Source: Dyadobacter psychrotolerans (lineage in GTDB: Bacteria; Bacteroidota; Bacteroidia; Cytophagales; Spirosomataceae). Taken from it: 64,000 bases of DNA. Both the position numbers and the translations under genes were made by a program. The stretch covers positions 62,301 to 126,300 of the forward strand of contig NZ_SMFL01000005.1 in the NCBI RefSeq assembly GCF_004349265.1. Direction: 5' to 3'. Below, piece after piece: positions 36,040 through 47,100 of the stretch. How positions within the stretch are numbered: position 1 is the first letter of the stretch; every line of letters begins with the position of its first letter. The notes under the pieces are model-generated. The model saw nothing but the letters and a program-made list of their open reading frames with translations. It had not been told where the DNA came from and made no database searches.

Positions 36040-38667
36040 TCATTTAACAGGAATAAACTGCTCTTTTACATTCCAGCCATCAATACTAACCAAAGGCGTT
36101 ATGCCTGTTTCGGTGTAATCCATTAGCACCGTTTTCTTTTCGCCGGGAAGTATGGACACATAGTTGTCGTCATAAAAAACAGGAAGAATTCTTTTTCTGG
36201 TGGTGGGATCAACCAGGGAAAGTCTGTTGAAAAACGCAATCGTATTCGAAGGCGAATTGGAAAGCACCACTTCAACTTTTCCTTTGGCTGTTTTTCTTGC
36301 CTGAATATCAATGTCCGCCTTTGGCATCTGGTTCAATCCGCTGTAATTTCCTTCTGCATCCGGCAGCCAGTAAAGGTTGTCGCTGACAATTTCCTGTTTC
36401 AGATTCATGAGTCTCATCGATAAAAACATACCTTCTTTTTTTGCCATTTGACGGATGTCGTTTTTAATCGGAAAGATGGGGCGGGTGGTGGACGGGCCGA
36501 TTTCTATAAAAGCCTGACCGAGGTTTTTTTCTTTTCCCTGCATGTCAATTCCTTTTACGACCATCATCAGATCATATTGATGGTTAAAGGTATTGTTGGC
36601 AACCATAATGGTGCTGTCGGCCTGGTTGAACATGATGTGCAGCGGGGCGCTTCCGTTGTGAAGGCCATATAAACAGGCATTTGGATCAAGGTAATAATCA
36701 TACATCTGTCCGCGTAAAGCTGTCCATGGATTTTGCGTTTTCCAGATGATTACGCCCGTATACCACTCCCACATGTGCGCGCTGAAACCTTCCATTAGAG
36801 AACGGTACTGGTCATAATTGACAAGCTGTGCTTTTTTACCAAAATCTTCAACATCTTTTGGTTTTCCGTAAGCATTGATGTGATCGGAGTAACCAATATA
36901 TTTATGGTAATTCCAAACCGAATCCACTTTTTCCCTTTGACCGGTAAGATACTCCGGTGAGATTAAATTTTCTTTTGGAATAAACCTTTCCAGCGACTGG
37001 TAATCCCCAACACCCACAGAACCTATTTCTGAATTAAACGGCCAGGTTCTGTATTCAAAAAAACGTTTTAGCGGCTGAATTCCATAAGGCCCGTCACCTC
37101 CGCCTCCCAGTGAATTGAAAGACATATCATCCGAATTGGAGTAATCCACAAACCACCTCGTGCCGTCAAGTTTGGGAAGAATCGAATCACGCAAAGGAAA
37201 CATCAGGTCCTGCGGAAGGGTAATTTCATTGCCGCCGCACCACATAGCCAGAGACGGATAATTACGGATCATTTTAATCTGGTCGGCGGCAGATGTCAGG
37301 AATAAATCATGGTCATCCGGATATTTACGGCGTGTCCACTGATCGTCGGCCTTCATCGGATCAGGCCAGCGTCCATTGCAATCGCCCGAACCCCAGAAAT
37401 CCTGCATGACCAGAATTCCATATTTATCACAAGCTTCATAAAATTCAGGTCGTTCCGTTAACGCGCCGCCCCAAATCCGCAGCAAATTCAGGTTCATATC
37501 CCGGTGAAAACGAATTTCTGCATCATAACGCTCAGGCGAAAACCGAAGCATTGCATCAGAAATAATCCAGTTGCCACCTTTCATAAAAACCCTTTGTCCA
37601 TTCACCGAAATCTGTTTGCTTCGTGTAACGGTATTTGTCTCAGCCTGAATCTGCCGGACTCCAACATGTAGATTTTCTTCGTCAGAAACCGCGCCGCTGA
37701 TTATAAATTGCATATTCATCGGATACAAAAACTGATCTCCGTAACCAGCAGGCCACCAAAGTTTCGGATTTTCCAATGGCAGATCGGGTAACGTGATTTC
37801 GGCCGTAACATTGGCTTTGAGGGTAACTTCTCTGGAAACTTTCTTTCCGGCCATTGTATACTGTAAAAGCCCTTTTACCGGTAAAGCCGTAGGATTTTCA
37901 AGTTCTGCTGATACTTTAACTGTAGCTGGTTTCTGTGCTCCATCCGGTTTGCGCTGACCCGGCACGAGCGTTATCACGTGCGGGTTTTTGATGTTTATTT
38001 TTCCGGTTTTTTCAATTGTTACTTTATCCCAAATCCCGGTGTTGCGGTCACGAACGGGTTGTATCCAGTCCCAGCCTGCTACATACTGATGCGTAACATT
38101 TTTTGCAATTGTTCCATCGCCGCCCTGCCCGCCATTCGGATTGCCGACAGGATCAGGCGGATAAACAATTACTGCCAGCCGGTTGGCTCCGTTTTTATTA
38201 ATCGAAGCAGTAATGTTGTAAGACTGACGCAGAAACATACCTGAGTGCCTTTCCTTGTTCAGTTTTTTACCGTTCAGAAAAATATCACAGCTATAATTGA
38301 TACCCCGAAAATGCAACCAGGCCTGCTCGCCGGATTTGATTGTTTCGTTAAAATCTTTTACAAACCAATAAGTATAATAGTCCCGTCCTGTGTGGAAAAT
38401 ATCAGGGATGTTTTTATTGTTCATCCCATAAAACGGATCCGGGATCTGCTTGTTTTCCAGCATGGTTGTAAGCACCGTGCCAGGCACTACTGCGGGCATC
38501 CAGCCAGTCAGCGGGTAAGACGTACTGGAAATTCGTAAGCCATTGTCATTCACTTTCAACACCGGACTGCACTTCCAGCCCTGTTTTAGCTCATATTTAT
38601 TCTGAGAAAAAGATGTAAAATGAGTGCAAAGCAGCAGTACAAGAGGAAAGGCGAACAGATGTTTCAT
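36040..38667 (-). CDS. Secreted glycoside hydrolase family 2 (beta-mannosidase / exo-beta-glucosaminidase-like)
   Basis: An 875-residue retaining glycosidase with a signal peptide (HLFAFPLVLLLCTHFTSFSQ). The N-terminal sugar-binding domain (about 30-230) has the typical PGTVLTTMLENKQIPDPFYG and AWLHFRGINYSCDIFLNG. An immunoglobulin-like domain and a TIM barrel follow. The acid/base glutamate lies in MWCGGNEITLPQD (near 480) and the nucleophile in FNSEIGSVG (near 545). The motif NLLRIWGGALTERPEFYEACD is typical of the beta-mannosidase/exo-beta-D-glucosaminidase branch (CsxA-like), and so are GSGDCNGRWPDP and the late Trp-rich region. The exact substrate (mannoside, glucosaminide, or N-glycan core) cannot be decided here. 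ATG 38667 is preferred to the GTG one codon upstream. Confidence 0.85.
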   Translation of the reverse strand: MKHLFAFPLVLLLCTHFTSFSQNKYELKQGWKCSPVLKVNDNGLRISSTSYPLTGWMPAVVPGTVLTTMLENKQIPDPFYGMNNKNIPDIFHTGRDYYTYWFVKDFNETIKSGEQAWLHFRGINYSCDIFLNGKKLNKERHSGMFLRQSYNITASINKNGANRLAVIVYPPDPVGNPNGGQGGDGTIAKNVTHQYVAGWDWIQPVRDRNTGIWDKVTIEKTGKINIKNPHVITLVPGQRKPDGAQKPATVKVSAELENPTALPVKGLLQYTMAGKKVSREVTLKANVTAEITLPDLPLENPKLWWPAGYGDQFLYPMNMQFIISGAVSDEENLHVGVRQIQAETNTVTRSKQISVNGQRVFMKGGNWIISDAMLRFSPERYDAEIRFHRDMNLNLLRIWGGALTERPEFYEACDKYGILVMQDFWGSGDCNGRWPDPMKADDQWTRRKYPDDHDLFLTSAADQIKMIRNYPSLAMWCGGNEITLPQDLMFPLRDSILPKLDGTRWFVDYSNSDDMSFNSLGGGGDGPYGIQPLKRFFEYRTWPFNSEIGSVGVGDYQSLERFIPKENLISPEYLTGQREKVDSVWNYHKYIGYSDHINAYGKPKDVEDFGKKAQLVNYDQYRSLMEGFSAHMWEWYTGVIIWKTQNPWTALRGQMYDYYLDPNACLYGLHNGSAPLHIMFNQADSTIMVANNTFNHQYDLMMVVKGIDMQGKEKNLGQAFIEIGPSTTRPIFPIKNDIRQMAKKEGMFLSMRLMNLKQEIVSDNLYWLPDAEGNYSGLNQMPKADIDIQARKTAKGKVEVVLSNSPSNTIAFFNRLSLVDPTTRKRILPVFYDDNYVSILPGEKKTVLMDYTETGITPLVSIDGWNVKEQFIPVK

Positions 38668-38701
38668 CACAATATTTGGGGCATAGGAGTGGACAGTGCG
38701 A

Positions 38702-38734
38702 CAAATATATTCTGATGAAATGATTTATTGCCAA
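38702..38734 (-). promoter_or_regulatory. Candidate promoter of the GH2 gene
   Basis: On the minus strand TATATTTG (38702-38709) matches the -7 consensus TAnnTTTG. A TTG at 38732-38734 lies 22 bases upstream. The predicted start of transcription would be about 30 bases before the ATG at 38667. Confidence 0.45.
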
Positions 38735-38835
38735 TAAATAGAAGGTTAAATTAAAATATTAAAGAAGAATCATTATATTATTAAATTATTTTCAAAATGA
38801 AATTTAATAATGTTGAAAACTGTCCGTAGCATGAT

Positions 38836-39303
38836 TTACTTACAAGGTACTTTTTGTAAAACAATGCCGGTAAAGTTCACCTTTGCAGCATCCGAAAAAA
38901 GGGTTTTCCCGTTTACTTCTTTCATCGGTCCGTAGCCTTCCACCAGCAGTGAATCTTTTTTGATAAATGTTACCTCACGAAAAGATTCTGTTCCTTCCGA
39001 CATGAAGGTATACATTGCACGTAAAGTATCACCATACATCTTGCCCAGAATGGATCCGTTGTTTTGATCTTTCTCATAGAGTTTATAACCAAGACTTCCG
39101 GTAATGCTGTCGCCCGACATGTGTGCGTTCAGAAGCACTGTGTCTTTTTTTACAACAGAAGAATAACAGATATTAAATGTTGAATCGGAAGCTGATTTTT
39201 TTGTGTCCAGTGCGCTGTTTTGGGTGGGACTTGTATTGCAGGAGATGATAAGTAAACAAACTGCAAAACTGAAAATTGTGGCGGTTAGTTTGAAAATAGA
39301 CAT
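38836..39303 (-). CDS. Hypothetical lipoprotein
   Basis: A 155-residue lipoprotein. The signal (FKLTATIFSFAVCLLIISC) ends in a good lipobox with Cys22. The mature part is Ser/Thr-rich at first and then beta-type, with SGDSITGSLGYKLYEKDQNNG and EGTESFREVTFIKKDSLLVEGYG. This looks like the small beta-barrel-like domains of Bacteroidota lipoproteins, but I can name no family. The frame is open 21 codons further upstream, but ATG 39303 starts at the signal. It is preceded by a dyad around a -7 element. Confidence 0.7.
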   Translation of the reverse strand: MSIFKLTATIFSFAVCLLIISCNTSPTQNSALDTKKSASDSTFNICYSSVVKKDTVLLNAHMSGDSITGSLGYKLYEKDQNNGSILGKMYGDTLRAMYTFMSEGTESFREVTFIKKDSLLVEGYGPMKEVNGKTLFSDAAKVNFTGIVLQKVPCK

Positions 39304-39316
39304 AGGTATAAATAAA

Positions 39317-39346
39317 ATTGGTTCTCTACAAAAGTAAAGAACCAAT
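39317..39346 (-). promoter_or_regulatory. Dyad enclosing a candidate -7 element
   Basis: ATTGGTTCT (39317-39325) is exactly complementary to AGAACCAAT (39338-39346). The 12-base spacer contains most of TACTTTTG on the minus strand (39329-39336), a match to TAnnTTTG, 26 bases before the lipoprotein ATG. A repressor bound here would cover the promoter. Confidence 0.4.
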
Positions 39347-39385
39347 ACTGTGCCATCCCATGACAAGAATCATTTTCTCAGCCGA

Positions 39386-39874
39386 TTAAGGATTGTTTTC
39401 TTTTAATTCATTCATTATTGTCTCGGCAACCTGGTCGATGGATTGCAAAATGATTTCTTCGGGTGTCCCCTCAAAAACTCTGTGAATGGCAATGGAGCTT
39501 TCGCCGATAAGGATGTGGCTGAACATGGTTCCTACGGGTTTCTCCTTTGTCTCACTGCCACCAGGTGATGGAAGACCCGTGGTTGCAACCTGTATGCCGG
39601 ACTCTATGAATTTTTTTAAACGCAAGGCCATTTCTTTGGTCACTTCGGCGGACTCAGGTGTGAATTCATCCACAAAACCTTTCGGTATCATCAGGATATC
39701 TTCCTTTAAACAAGCATCATAACAAACCAGTCCGCCTTTTAAAACGGCTCCCGAGTCAGGCGTCAGAGAAAATTCGGAAGCAAGTCTGCCGGCAGTAGCG
39801 CTTTCCGCAAAAGCAATGGTCAGGTTATGTTCTTTAATTATTTTACTGCAATCTATAACGAGCTGTGAAGGCAT
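39386..39874 (-). CDS. CinA-family nicotinamide-nucleotide amidohydrolase domain protein
   Basis: A 162-residue protein consisting only of the C-terminal CinA domain (PF02464), which deamidates nicotinamide mononucleotide to nicotinate mononucleotide in the pyridine nucleotide cycle. The motif TIAFAESATAGRLASEFS (residues 15-32) holds the active-site serine region, and TGLPSPGGSETKEKPVGTMF matches the family loop. The N-terminal molybdopterin-binding-like domain found in full-length CinA is absent, as in PncC-type proteins. It is cytoplasmic and co-oriented with GlgX upstream, separated by 55 bases, so it may be in the same transcript; the reason for this pairing is not evident. Confidence 0.87.
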   Translation of the reverse strand: MPSQLVIDCSKIIKEHNLTIAFAESATAGRLASEFSLTPDSGAVLKGGLVCYDACLKEDILMIPKGFVDEFTPESAEVTKEMALRLKKFIESGIQVATTGLPSPGGSETKEKPVGTMFSHILIGESSIAIHRVFEGTPEEIILQSIDQVAETIMNELKENNP

Positions 39875-39929
39875 GTGAGTGATGATTTAGTTGATTTTTT
39901 AAAAGACTCCAAAGAAAAAAATCTCACCG

Positions 39930-42101
39930 TTACAGAGGACAGAGCATCACAATGACCGAGCGTCCCTGAACCTGAATGGAACTTCCTGATTTAAAAATTT
40001 CCTGCTCTTCACCAACAAAACCATTGCTGGTATCAATCACTTTTCGCCAGCCATGATCACATTCGTCAGGTGGAAGAACATAATCCAGCGGCTGATCGTG
40101 GGCATTGAAAATGATGTAAAAACTATCATCGACAACAGGTTTTCCGTCATAACCTACGCATCTGATTCCCTTTCCGTTCAGATACACACCGAGCGATTTT
40201 GCAAAGTCATGTTCCCAGTTCTCCTCCGGCATCTCATTTCCTTCGGGCAAAAACCAAATGATGTCCGTCCGACCTGAACCCTGAATGGATATACCCTGAA
40301 ACCATCGCCTTCTCCTAAATGTTGGGTGCGTTTTGCAAATGGAAATTACTCCCTTTGTAAATGTCAGCAAATCCTGATCCGCATGATCCCAGTCCAGCCA
40401 GGAAATTTCGTTATCCTGACAATAGCCGTTATTATTACCTCCCTGAGTGCGTCCAAATTCATCGCCGGCAACCAGCATAGGAACACCTTGTGATAAAAAC
40501 AGAGAAGTCAGGAAATTTCTTTTCTGAACTTGTCTCAATGCGTTAATTTCTGCATTTTCGGTCGGACCTTCTTCTCCGCAGTTCCAGGAATTGTTTTCAT
40601 TTTCACCATCTGTGTTATCATCCTGATTGGACTCATTGTGTTTTTCATTATAGGAAACCAAATCATGAAGTGTAAAGCCATCATGAGCTGTAATGAAATT
40701 GATGCTGGCTGTTGGACGGCGGTAACCTTCTTTGTATAAATCCGGACTACCAGTAAAACGGAGTGCGAAATCTGCCAGTTTGCTTTCAGCTCCCCGCCAA
40801 TAGTCTCTCAGGTTATCCCGATATTTACCGTTCCACTCAGCCCAGCCGGGAGGAAACTTGCCGACCAAATATCCTGCTTCTCCGGTATCCCATGGTTCGG
40901 CGATCAGTTTTACTTGTGAAATAACCGGATCCTGATGTATAATTGTAAAAAATGATCCCAGGTTGTCTGTCTCATGCAGCGTACGGGCCAGCGTCGAAGC
41001 CAGGTCAAAGCGGAATCCATCCACATGCATTTCAGTAATCCAGTAACGCAGACTGTCCATAATCAGTCCCAACACAAATGGAAGCCTAACGTTCAGGGTA
41101 TTGCCGGTTCCGGTGTAATCACGATAATAACGCTGATCGTCTTCCATCAATCGGTAGTACGAGGCATTATCAATTCCCTTGAAAGAAAGAGTAGGTCCCA
41201 GATGATTTCCTTCTGCTGTATGGTTGTAAACGACATCCAGTATCACCTCAATCCCTGCCTTGTGCAGCTCTTTTACCATGTTTTTAAATTCCCGAACCTG
41301 CTCTCCCATAAATCCGGCGCTGCTGTATTCAGCATGCGGAGCAAAGTAACCGATCGTGTTATATCCCCAGTAATTGGTTAAGCCCTTTTCCAGTAAATGT
41401 CTGTCTTTTACAAACTGATGAACCGGCATCAATTCAAGAGCGGTTATGCCCAGCTCTTTCAGATATTTGATCGTGACCGGATGGGCCATTCCTGCATACG
41501 TTCCGCGTATTTCTTCCGGAATTTCAGGATGTAGTTTGGTAAATCCTCTTACGTGTGCTTCATAAATGATCGTGTCATGATATGGGATTTTGGGCTTTTT
41601 ATCACCTTCCCAGTCAAACTGCTGATCGATTACTATGGATTTTGGAATATATGGTCCGCTGTTGGTTTCACTGAAACTTAAATCAGCTTCTTCGCTGCCG
41701 ATCTGATATCCAAAAACAGCATCATCCCAATCAATTCCTCCGGCAATCGCTTTTGCGTATGGATCAATCAGGAGTTTGTTTGGATTAAAGCGGTGACCAT
41801 TCTGCGGCTCATAAGGACCGTGAACTCTATACGCATACAGTTGGCCGGGTTTTAAGCCCGAAATACAGGCATGCCAGACGTGATGGGTTACTTCTTCAAT
41901 TTTAATTTTAGCACTTTCCTCGTGGCCGTCCACAGAATCAAACAGGCAAAGTTCAACGCTGGTTGCATTTTCTGAAAAGAGCGCAAAGTTGATTCTTTCT
42001 CCGTCCCAGGATGATCCAAGCGGAAAAGGGCTGCCGGGAAATACTTTTATTTCAACGGCTTCCGGTGCTTGCAAAAGTTCGTTTTCCAAATGTGGCTCCA
42101 T
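39930..42101 (-). CDS. glgX: Glycogen debranching enzyme GlgX (isoamylase-type GH13)
   Basis: A 723-residue cytoplasmic enzyme that hydrolyses alpha-1,6 branches of glycogen, releasing linear maltodextrins. An N-terminal CBM48-like domain (about 20-140, PFPLGSSWDGERINFALFS) precedes the GH13 barrel. Catalytic residues are visible: Asp in VDGFRFDLAST (near 366), Glu in KLIAEPWDTGEAGY (near 401) and Asp in FITAHDGFTLHDLVSYNEKH (near 470). The last motif is diagnostic of the GlgX/TreX subfamily GH13_11. Its length is usual. It is divergent from treZ and the treY-malQ fusion across a 233-base region, which fits a glycogen-to-trehalose route in which debranched chains feed TreY. Confidence 0.93.
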   Translation of the reverse strand: MEPHLENELLQAPEAVEIKVFPGSPFPLGSSWDGERINFALFSENATSVELCLFDSVDGHEESAKIKIEEVTHHVWHACISGLKPGQLYAYRVHGPYEPQNGHRFNPNKLLIDPYAKAIAGGIDWDDAVFGYQIGSEEADLSFSETNSGPYIPKSIVIDQQFDWEGDKKPKIPYHDTIIYEAHVRGFTKLHPEIPEEIRGTYAGMAHPVTIKYLKELGITALELMPVHQFVKDRHLLEKGLTNYWGYNTIGYFAPHAEYSSAGFMGEQVREFKNMVKELHKAGIEVILDVVYNHTAEGNHLGPTLSFKGIDNASYYRLMEDDQRYYRDYTGTGNTLNVRLPFVLGLIMDSLRYWITEMHVDGFRFDLASTLARTLHETDNLGSFFTIIHQDPVISQVKLIAEPWDTGEAGYLVGKFPPGWAEWNGKYRDNLRDYWRGAESKLADFALRFTGSPDLYKEGYRRPTASINFITAHDGFTLHDLVSYNEKHNESNQDDNTDGENENNSWNCGEEGPTENAEINALRQVQKRNFLTSLFLSQGVPMLVAGDEFGRTQGGNNNGYCQDNEISWLDWDHADQDLLTFTKGVISICKTHPTFRRRRWFQGISIQGSGRTDIIWFLPEGNEMPEENWEHDFAKSLGVYLNGKGIRCVGYDGKPVVDDSFYIIFNAHDQPLDYVLPPDECDHGWRKVIDTSNGFVGEEQEIFKSGSSIQVQGRSVIVMLCPL

Positions 42102-42334
42102 TGAATGTTTTTTGTTTGGTCAAATAATACGGCGCTCCCTGTAAAATCCTGTGCCAATGTGTTGACAGAAGCCGTGAGACGCATTTTATTTCTAAGTACG
42201 TATAAACATCAAATGAAGATTTATGAAAATTCAGCCGATCTTTATCTGGTAAAATCACATTAAACTGGCACAGTATTTATTCACAACAAAAAGCCCGGCA
42301 AATGACTCCAGTTCCGGTTGAAAGAAACTAATCT

Positions 42335-44182
42335 ATGAATGCACTTGATATAAGAACCAGGAATCTGGGTGTGAATTTTAACCGGGATGGTCATGCAAAT
42401 GTGCTCTTGTGGGCTCCCAAAGCGGATCTTGTGGAAATTTTTCTACTCAAAGATGATAGCAGAATTCCTTTACAAAAGAAAAAATACGGTTACTGGTCGT
42501 TGGAAACAAATGCCATAGAACCGGGTGATGAATATCTGTTTATTTTGAATGAAAAAGACCGTTTTCCCGATCCGGCTTCTCTGGCACAGCCATCCGGCGT
42601 TCACGGTGCATCTGAGGCAATAGATATTAAATCATATAAATGGACAGACATCGAGTGGAAAAATATTCCGTTAAAAGACTACATCACGTACGAAGTGCAT
42701 GTGGGGACATTTACGGATGAAGGAACATTTGCAGCAATGATTGAAAAACTGGATTACCTGGCGGATCTGGGAATTACAGCAGTTGAAATTATGCCCGTTG
42801 CCCAATTTTCCGGAGAAAGAAACTGGGGATACGATGGCGTTTTCCCATTCAGCGTTCAAAATTCTTATGGCGGCGCTCATGGTTTACAACAGTTGGTAGA
42901 TGCCTGTCATAATAAAGGTTTGGCGGTCATTCTGGATGTTGTTTACAATCATATTGGCCCGGAAGGGAACCATCTTGAAAATTTTGCTCCTTATTTCACC
43001 GACAAATACAATACGCCCTGGGGTAATGCAATCAATTTTGATGACGCGTGGTGCGATGGGGTTCGTGAATATTTTAGTGATAACGCAATGATGTGGTTCC
43101 GTGATTTTCATATTGATGCGCTCAGAATGGATGCTATTCATGCGATCAAAGACTTTGGCCCGGTTCATATCTTACAGGAAATAAAGCAAGACACCGATAT
43201 GCTCGCTCAGCAAACCGGCCGTTCTCATCACCTGATTGTAGAACTGGATCTGAACGATACCCGGTTTATTAACCCAAGCGACAAAGGCGGATTTGGAATG
43301 GATGCGCAATGGATAGATGAATTTCATCATGCGTTGAGAGTCAGTTCAGGTCAGCCTAAAACGGGTTATTATTCCGATTTTGACGCTATAACTTCTCTTG
43401 CAAAATCTTACGAAGATGCGTACGTATATGACGGAGCGTATTCGGATCACAGAAAAAAGAAGTTTGGAATGAAAGCTTCTGAAAATACAGGGCAACAATT
43501 TGTTGTATTTTCTCAGAACCATGATCACGTCGGAAATCGCATGCTGGGAGAACGGACGAGTCAGCTTATAAGTGCCGAAATGCAGAAATTGCTGGCCGGA
43601 GCAGTAATGGCAAGTCCTTATTTACCCATGCTTTTTATGGGGGAAGAATATGGAGAAACAAATCCGTTTCAGTATTTCGTAAGTCACACGGATCCCGAGC
43701 TGGCAGAAGCTGTAAGGAAAGGTAGAAAAAAAGAATTCGAAGCTTTTCATGTGGAAGGCGAAGCGCCGGATCCGATGGCCGAGGAAACCTTTACCAACTC
43801 TAAACTACAATGGGATCTGATCAATAAAGAGCCACATGAAACCATGCTGGGCTACTACAAAAAGCTGATCAGCATTCGTAAAGAACAGCCTGCACTTTCT
43901 GTTTTAAACAGAAAAGATCTTTCGGTAGAATCTGATGAAAAACAGCAGACGATAATTTTACACCGGCAATATAAAATGCAGGAAGTGATTTGTTTTATGA
44001 ATTTTTCAAATGAACCAAGGGAAGTAACCGCGTCCATTTATGCGCCAGTCTGGTTTAAATTAATAGCCTCTTCCGATATTCAGTGGGGCGGTTCTGACGA
44101 GCTCCCAGAAACGATACAGGAAGAATTAAAATTGACTTTACCTCCGGAATCCTTCACTATTTACATCAACCAAAATGAATAA
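42335..44182 (+). CDS. treZ: Malto-oligosyltrehalose trehalohydrolase, copy 1
   Basis: A 615-residue GH13_7 enzyme that cleaves maltooligosyltrehalose to free trehalose and a shortened maltodextrin. An N-terminal beta-sandwich domain (1-100, with VLLWAPKADLVEIFLL) precedes the barrel. The catalytic triad is D266 (LRMDAIHAI), E303 (LIVELDLND) and D397 (NHDHVGNRMLGER). Glu303 is followed by Leu where most relatives, including the copy at 54900, have Ser. Its last 8 bases overlap the start of the treY-malQ gene, which indicates translational coupling. A second treZ lies 12.6 kb downstream; the two differ throughout and are not a recent duplication. Confidence 0.92.
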   Translation: MNALDIRTRNLGVNFNRDGHANVLLWAPKADLVEIFLLKDDSRIPLQKKKYGYWSLETNAIEPGDEYLFILNEKDRFPDPASLAQPSGVHGASEAIDIKSYKWTDIEWKNIPLKDYITYEVHVGTFTDEGTFAAMIEKLDYLADLGITAVEIMPVAQFSGERNWGYDGVFPFSVQNSYGGAHGLQQLVDACHNKGLAVILDVVYNHIGPEGNHLENFAPYFTDKYNTPWGNAINFDDAWCDGVREYFSDNAMMWFRDFHIDALRMDAIHAIKDFGPVHILQEIKQDTDMLAQQTGRSHHLIVELDLNDTRFINPSDKGGFGMDAQWIDEFHHALRVSSGQPKTGYYSDFDAITSLAKSYEDAYVYDGAYSDHRKKKFGMKASENTGQQFVVFSQNHDHVGNRMLGERTSQLISAEMQKLLAGAVMASPYLPMLFMGEEYGETNPFQYFVSHTDPELAEAVRKGRKKEFEAFHVEGEAPDPMAEETFTNSKLQWDLINKEPHETMLGYYKKLISIRKEQPALSVLNRKDLSVESDEKQQTIILHRQYKMQEVICFMNFSNEPREVTASIYAPVWFKLIASSDIQWGGSDELPETIQEELKLTLPPESFTIYINQNE

Positions 44183-47100
44183 TCCGATTGCTACTTACCG
44201 TCTCCAGTTCCACAAGGAATGGACTTTTAAAGACCTTGAATCACTGATTCCCTATTTACAAAAACTGGGTGTCAGTACAATATATGCTTCTCCTGTTTTT
44301 AAATCAACCAAGGGCAGCACGCATGGTTACGACGGTGTGAATCCCAACCAGATTGATCCGGAAATCGGAAGTCTTGACGCGTTGAAAGCTGTCAGTGGCA
44401 AACTGAAAGAGCTAAACATGAACTGGTTACAGGACATCGTTCCCAATCACATGGCCTTTCATTCCGAAAACCTATGGCTAATGGATGTACTTGAAAAAGG
44501 CATGCAGTCGCTTTATGTTTCGTTTTTTGACATAGCCTGGAACAGCCGTTTGTACCAGGGTAAGCTGATGGTTCCCTTCCTGGAATTTGATCTGAACGAG
44601 GTTTTGGAAAGCAAAAAAATCACGGTTGAATATGTTGCCAACCGTTTTGTTTTAAAAAATGAAGACGCGACATACCCTTTAAATCCAAGATCCTACCTGA
44701 CGATTCTGGATTCTGAGCTGATAGCAAGTAATCAGTCACTCGCTCAAATTTCGTCCCAGATTAAAGAAATTGATGAATTAGAGGAGCCCAGGGCATTCTC
44801 CGGAAGGTGGAACGAACTTCTTTTGCAGCTGTCTTCGCTAATGAAAAACGAAGATCAGAAAGATTTGATTGTAGCACGTCTTGATGAAATAAATGGAGAT
44901 GACGATAAACTAAAACAGGTTATCGACCAACAGACTTATGTGCTTTGCAACTGGAAAAAAACCGAACAGCAGATCAACTTCCGGCGCTTCTTTACAGTAA
45001 ACGGATTGATTTGTCTGAATATTCAGAACGAGGAAGTTTTCAATGAATATCATACGTTAACCAAGTCTCTGATCGAAGATGGTATCGTTCACGGACTACG
45101 GATTGATCATATTGACGGACTTTACGATCCTACATGTTATCTTGAAAAAGTGAGAGAACTGGCGGGCGATGAGACTTATGTTGTCGTTGAAAAAATCCTT
45201 GCAGGCAACGAAGATCTGCCTGTGAAGTGGGATATTCAGGGTGCTACGGGTTACGAGTTTCTTTCCTGGGTAAATAATTTACTCACAAACAAAGAAAGTG
45301 AGCAGACTTTCACAGATTTTTATCAGGAACTAACCGGGGATCAAACAACTATAAAACAACAGCTTCTCAAAAAGAAGTCCCATATTCTCTACGACCACAT
45401 GGGCGGTGAGCTTGAAAACCTTTATCAGCTTTTTGTTGAGTTAAATCTGGTTGGAAAAGAAATTCTTGATGAAGCCGGAAAAGAAAATGTTAAAAAAGCG
45501 ATTGGTGAGTTTTTAATTCACTGTCCGGTTTACCGCTACTACGGAAATCAGATTCCCTTTGGGGATGAAGAAGCGGCGGCTTTGGGAAAGATTTTTAATG
45601 ATGTAGAGGAAGCACACCCGGACGTGGCCGATGCCATTCTGCTGTTAAAAAAAATACTTTTGGAGTGGACCGCAGAGGGAGAAGAAGAATACAATAACAA
45701 GGTGCTTGAGTTTTATCAGCGCTGCATGCAGTTCACGGGTCCGCTGATGGCGAAAGGCGGGGAGGATACACTGATGTATACCAATCAGCGTTTTATTGGC
45801 CATAACGATGTAGGTGATTCTTCTGAAAATTTCGGACTTTCAAAAGCTGATTTTCACAGCAAAATGAAACAGCGCAGAAGAGAATGGCCGCTTGCTTTGA
45901 ACACGACTTCCACACACGATACGAAGCGGGGTGAAGATGTCCGTGCAAGGCTAAATGTGCTTACTGACCTGCTCGAAGAATGGTTTGACCGTGTTAAAAA
46001 ATGGCAGAAAATGAATGCCCCGCTGAGAGAGAAGTTTTCAGCTCCGGATGCCAACGATGAATATTTAATTTATCAAACCTTAATCGGTGCTTATCCGATG
46101 CAAGGCGAAGACGAGGATGATTTCGGAAGCAGGTTCGAAGAATATCTGCAAAAGGCATTGCGTGAAGCAAAAACAAATACAACCTGGGCTGAGCCGAACG
46201 AGGCATACGAAGACGGAACGAAGCAGTTTGCAAGGGAATTGCTGAATAAAGAAGGAGAATTCTGGGAAGATTTTTCAGGCTTTCACAGTCAGATTTCTGA
46301 ATACGGGATCGTTAATTCATTATCTCAGCTGGTCTTGAAGTTCACCTGTCCGGGTACACCGGATGTTTACCAGGGATGTGAACTCTGGGATTTTAGTTTA
46401 GTGGATCCCGACAATCGCCGGCCGGTTGACTATGAAAAAAGACAGCAGCTGCTTTCGGAAACAGAAACCTACGAGAACAAGGAGGAACTTCCGGAAAAAC
46501 TATGGGAGCATCGCAATGATGCACAGATTAAACTTTGGCTGACAAACCAACTTTTCAATCTAAGAAAGCAGAACCCGGTTCTTTTTTCCGAAGGTGATTA
46601 CATACCTTTGAAAGTGCAGGGCGCGTTTAAAAACAATGTTTTTGCGTTTGCAAGAAGCTACAAACAAAATTTCCTTGTTGTGGCCGTGCCGGTGCATACA
46701 GCATCTATTTGTACAGAACAAGGGAAAACGCTTTTTGAACTGGATTGGGAAGATACAAAAATCGTGTTGCCGCCCGGACTTAACGTTTCCTGGGAATCGG
46801 TTGTAACGGGTGCAGCAGAAGAGCACGAACACAAATTGCTTCCGGGCGATCTGTTCAGGAAATCGACGGTTGCTATTTTAAAGGGCAGTAAGGCTACAAA
46901 CGAACGCAGTGCGGGGGTTTTGATTCATATTTCTTCATTGTCTTCTCTGTTCGCAATAGGAGACATGGGACCGGAAGCTTTTGCATTTGCTGATTTTTTG
47001 CATGAAGGAAAACAAAGAGTTTGGCAGTTGCTGCCGCTAAATCCTACGGAGGAAGCGCAGGGAAACTCCCCATACAGTGCGCTTTCAAGTCGGGCCGGAA

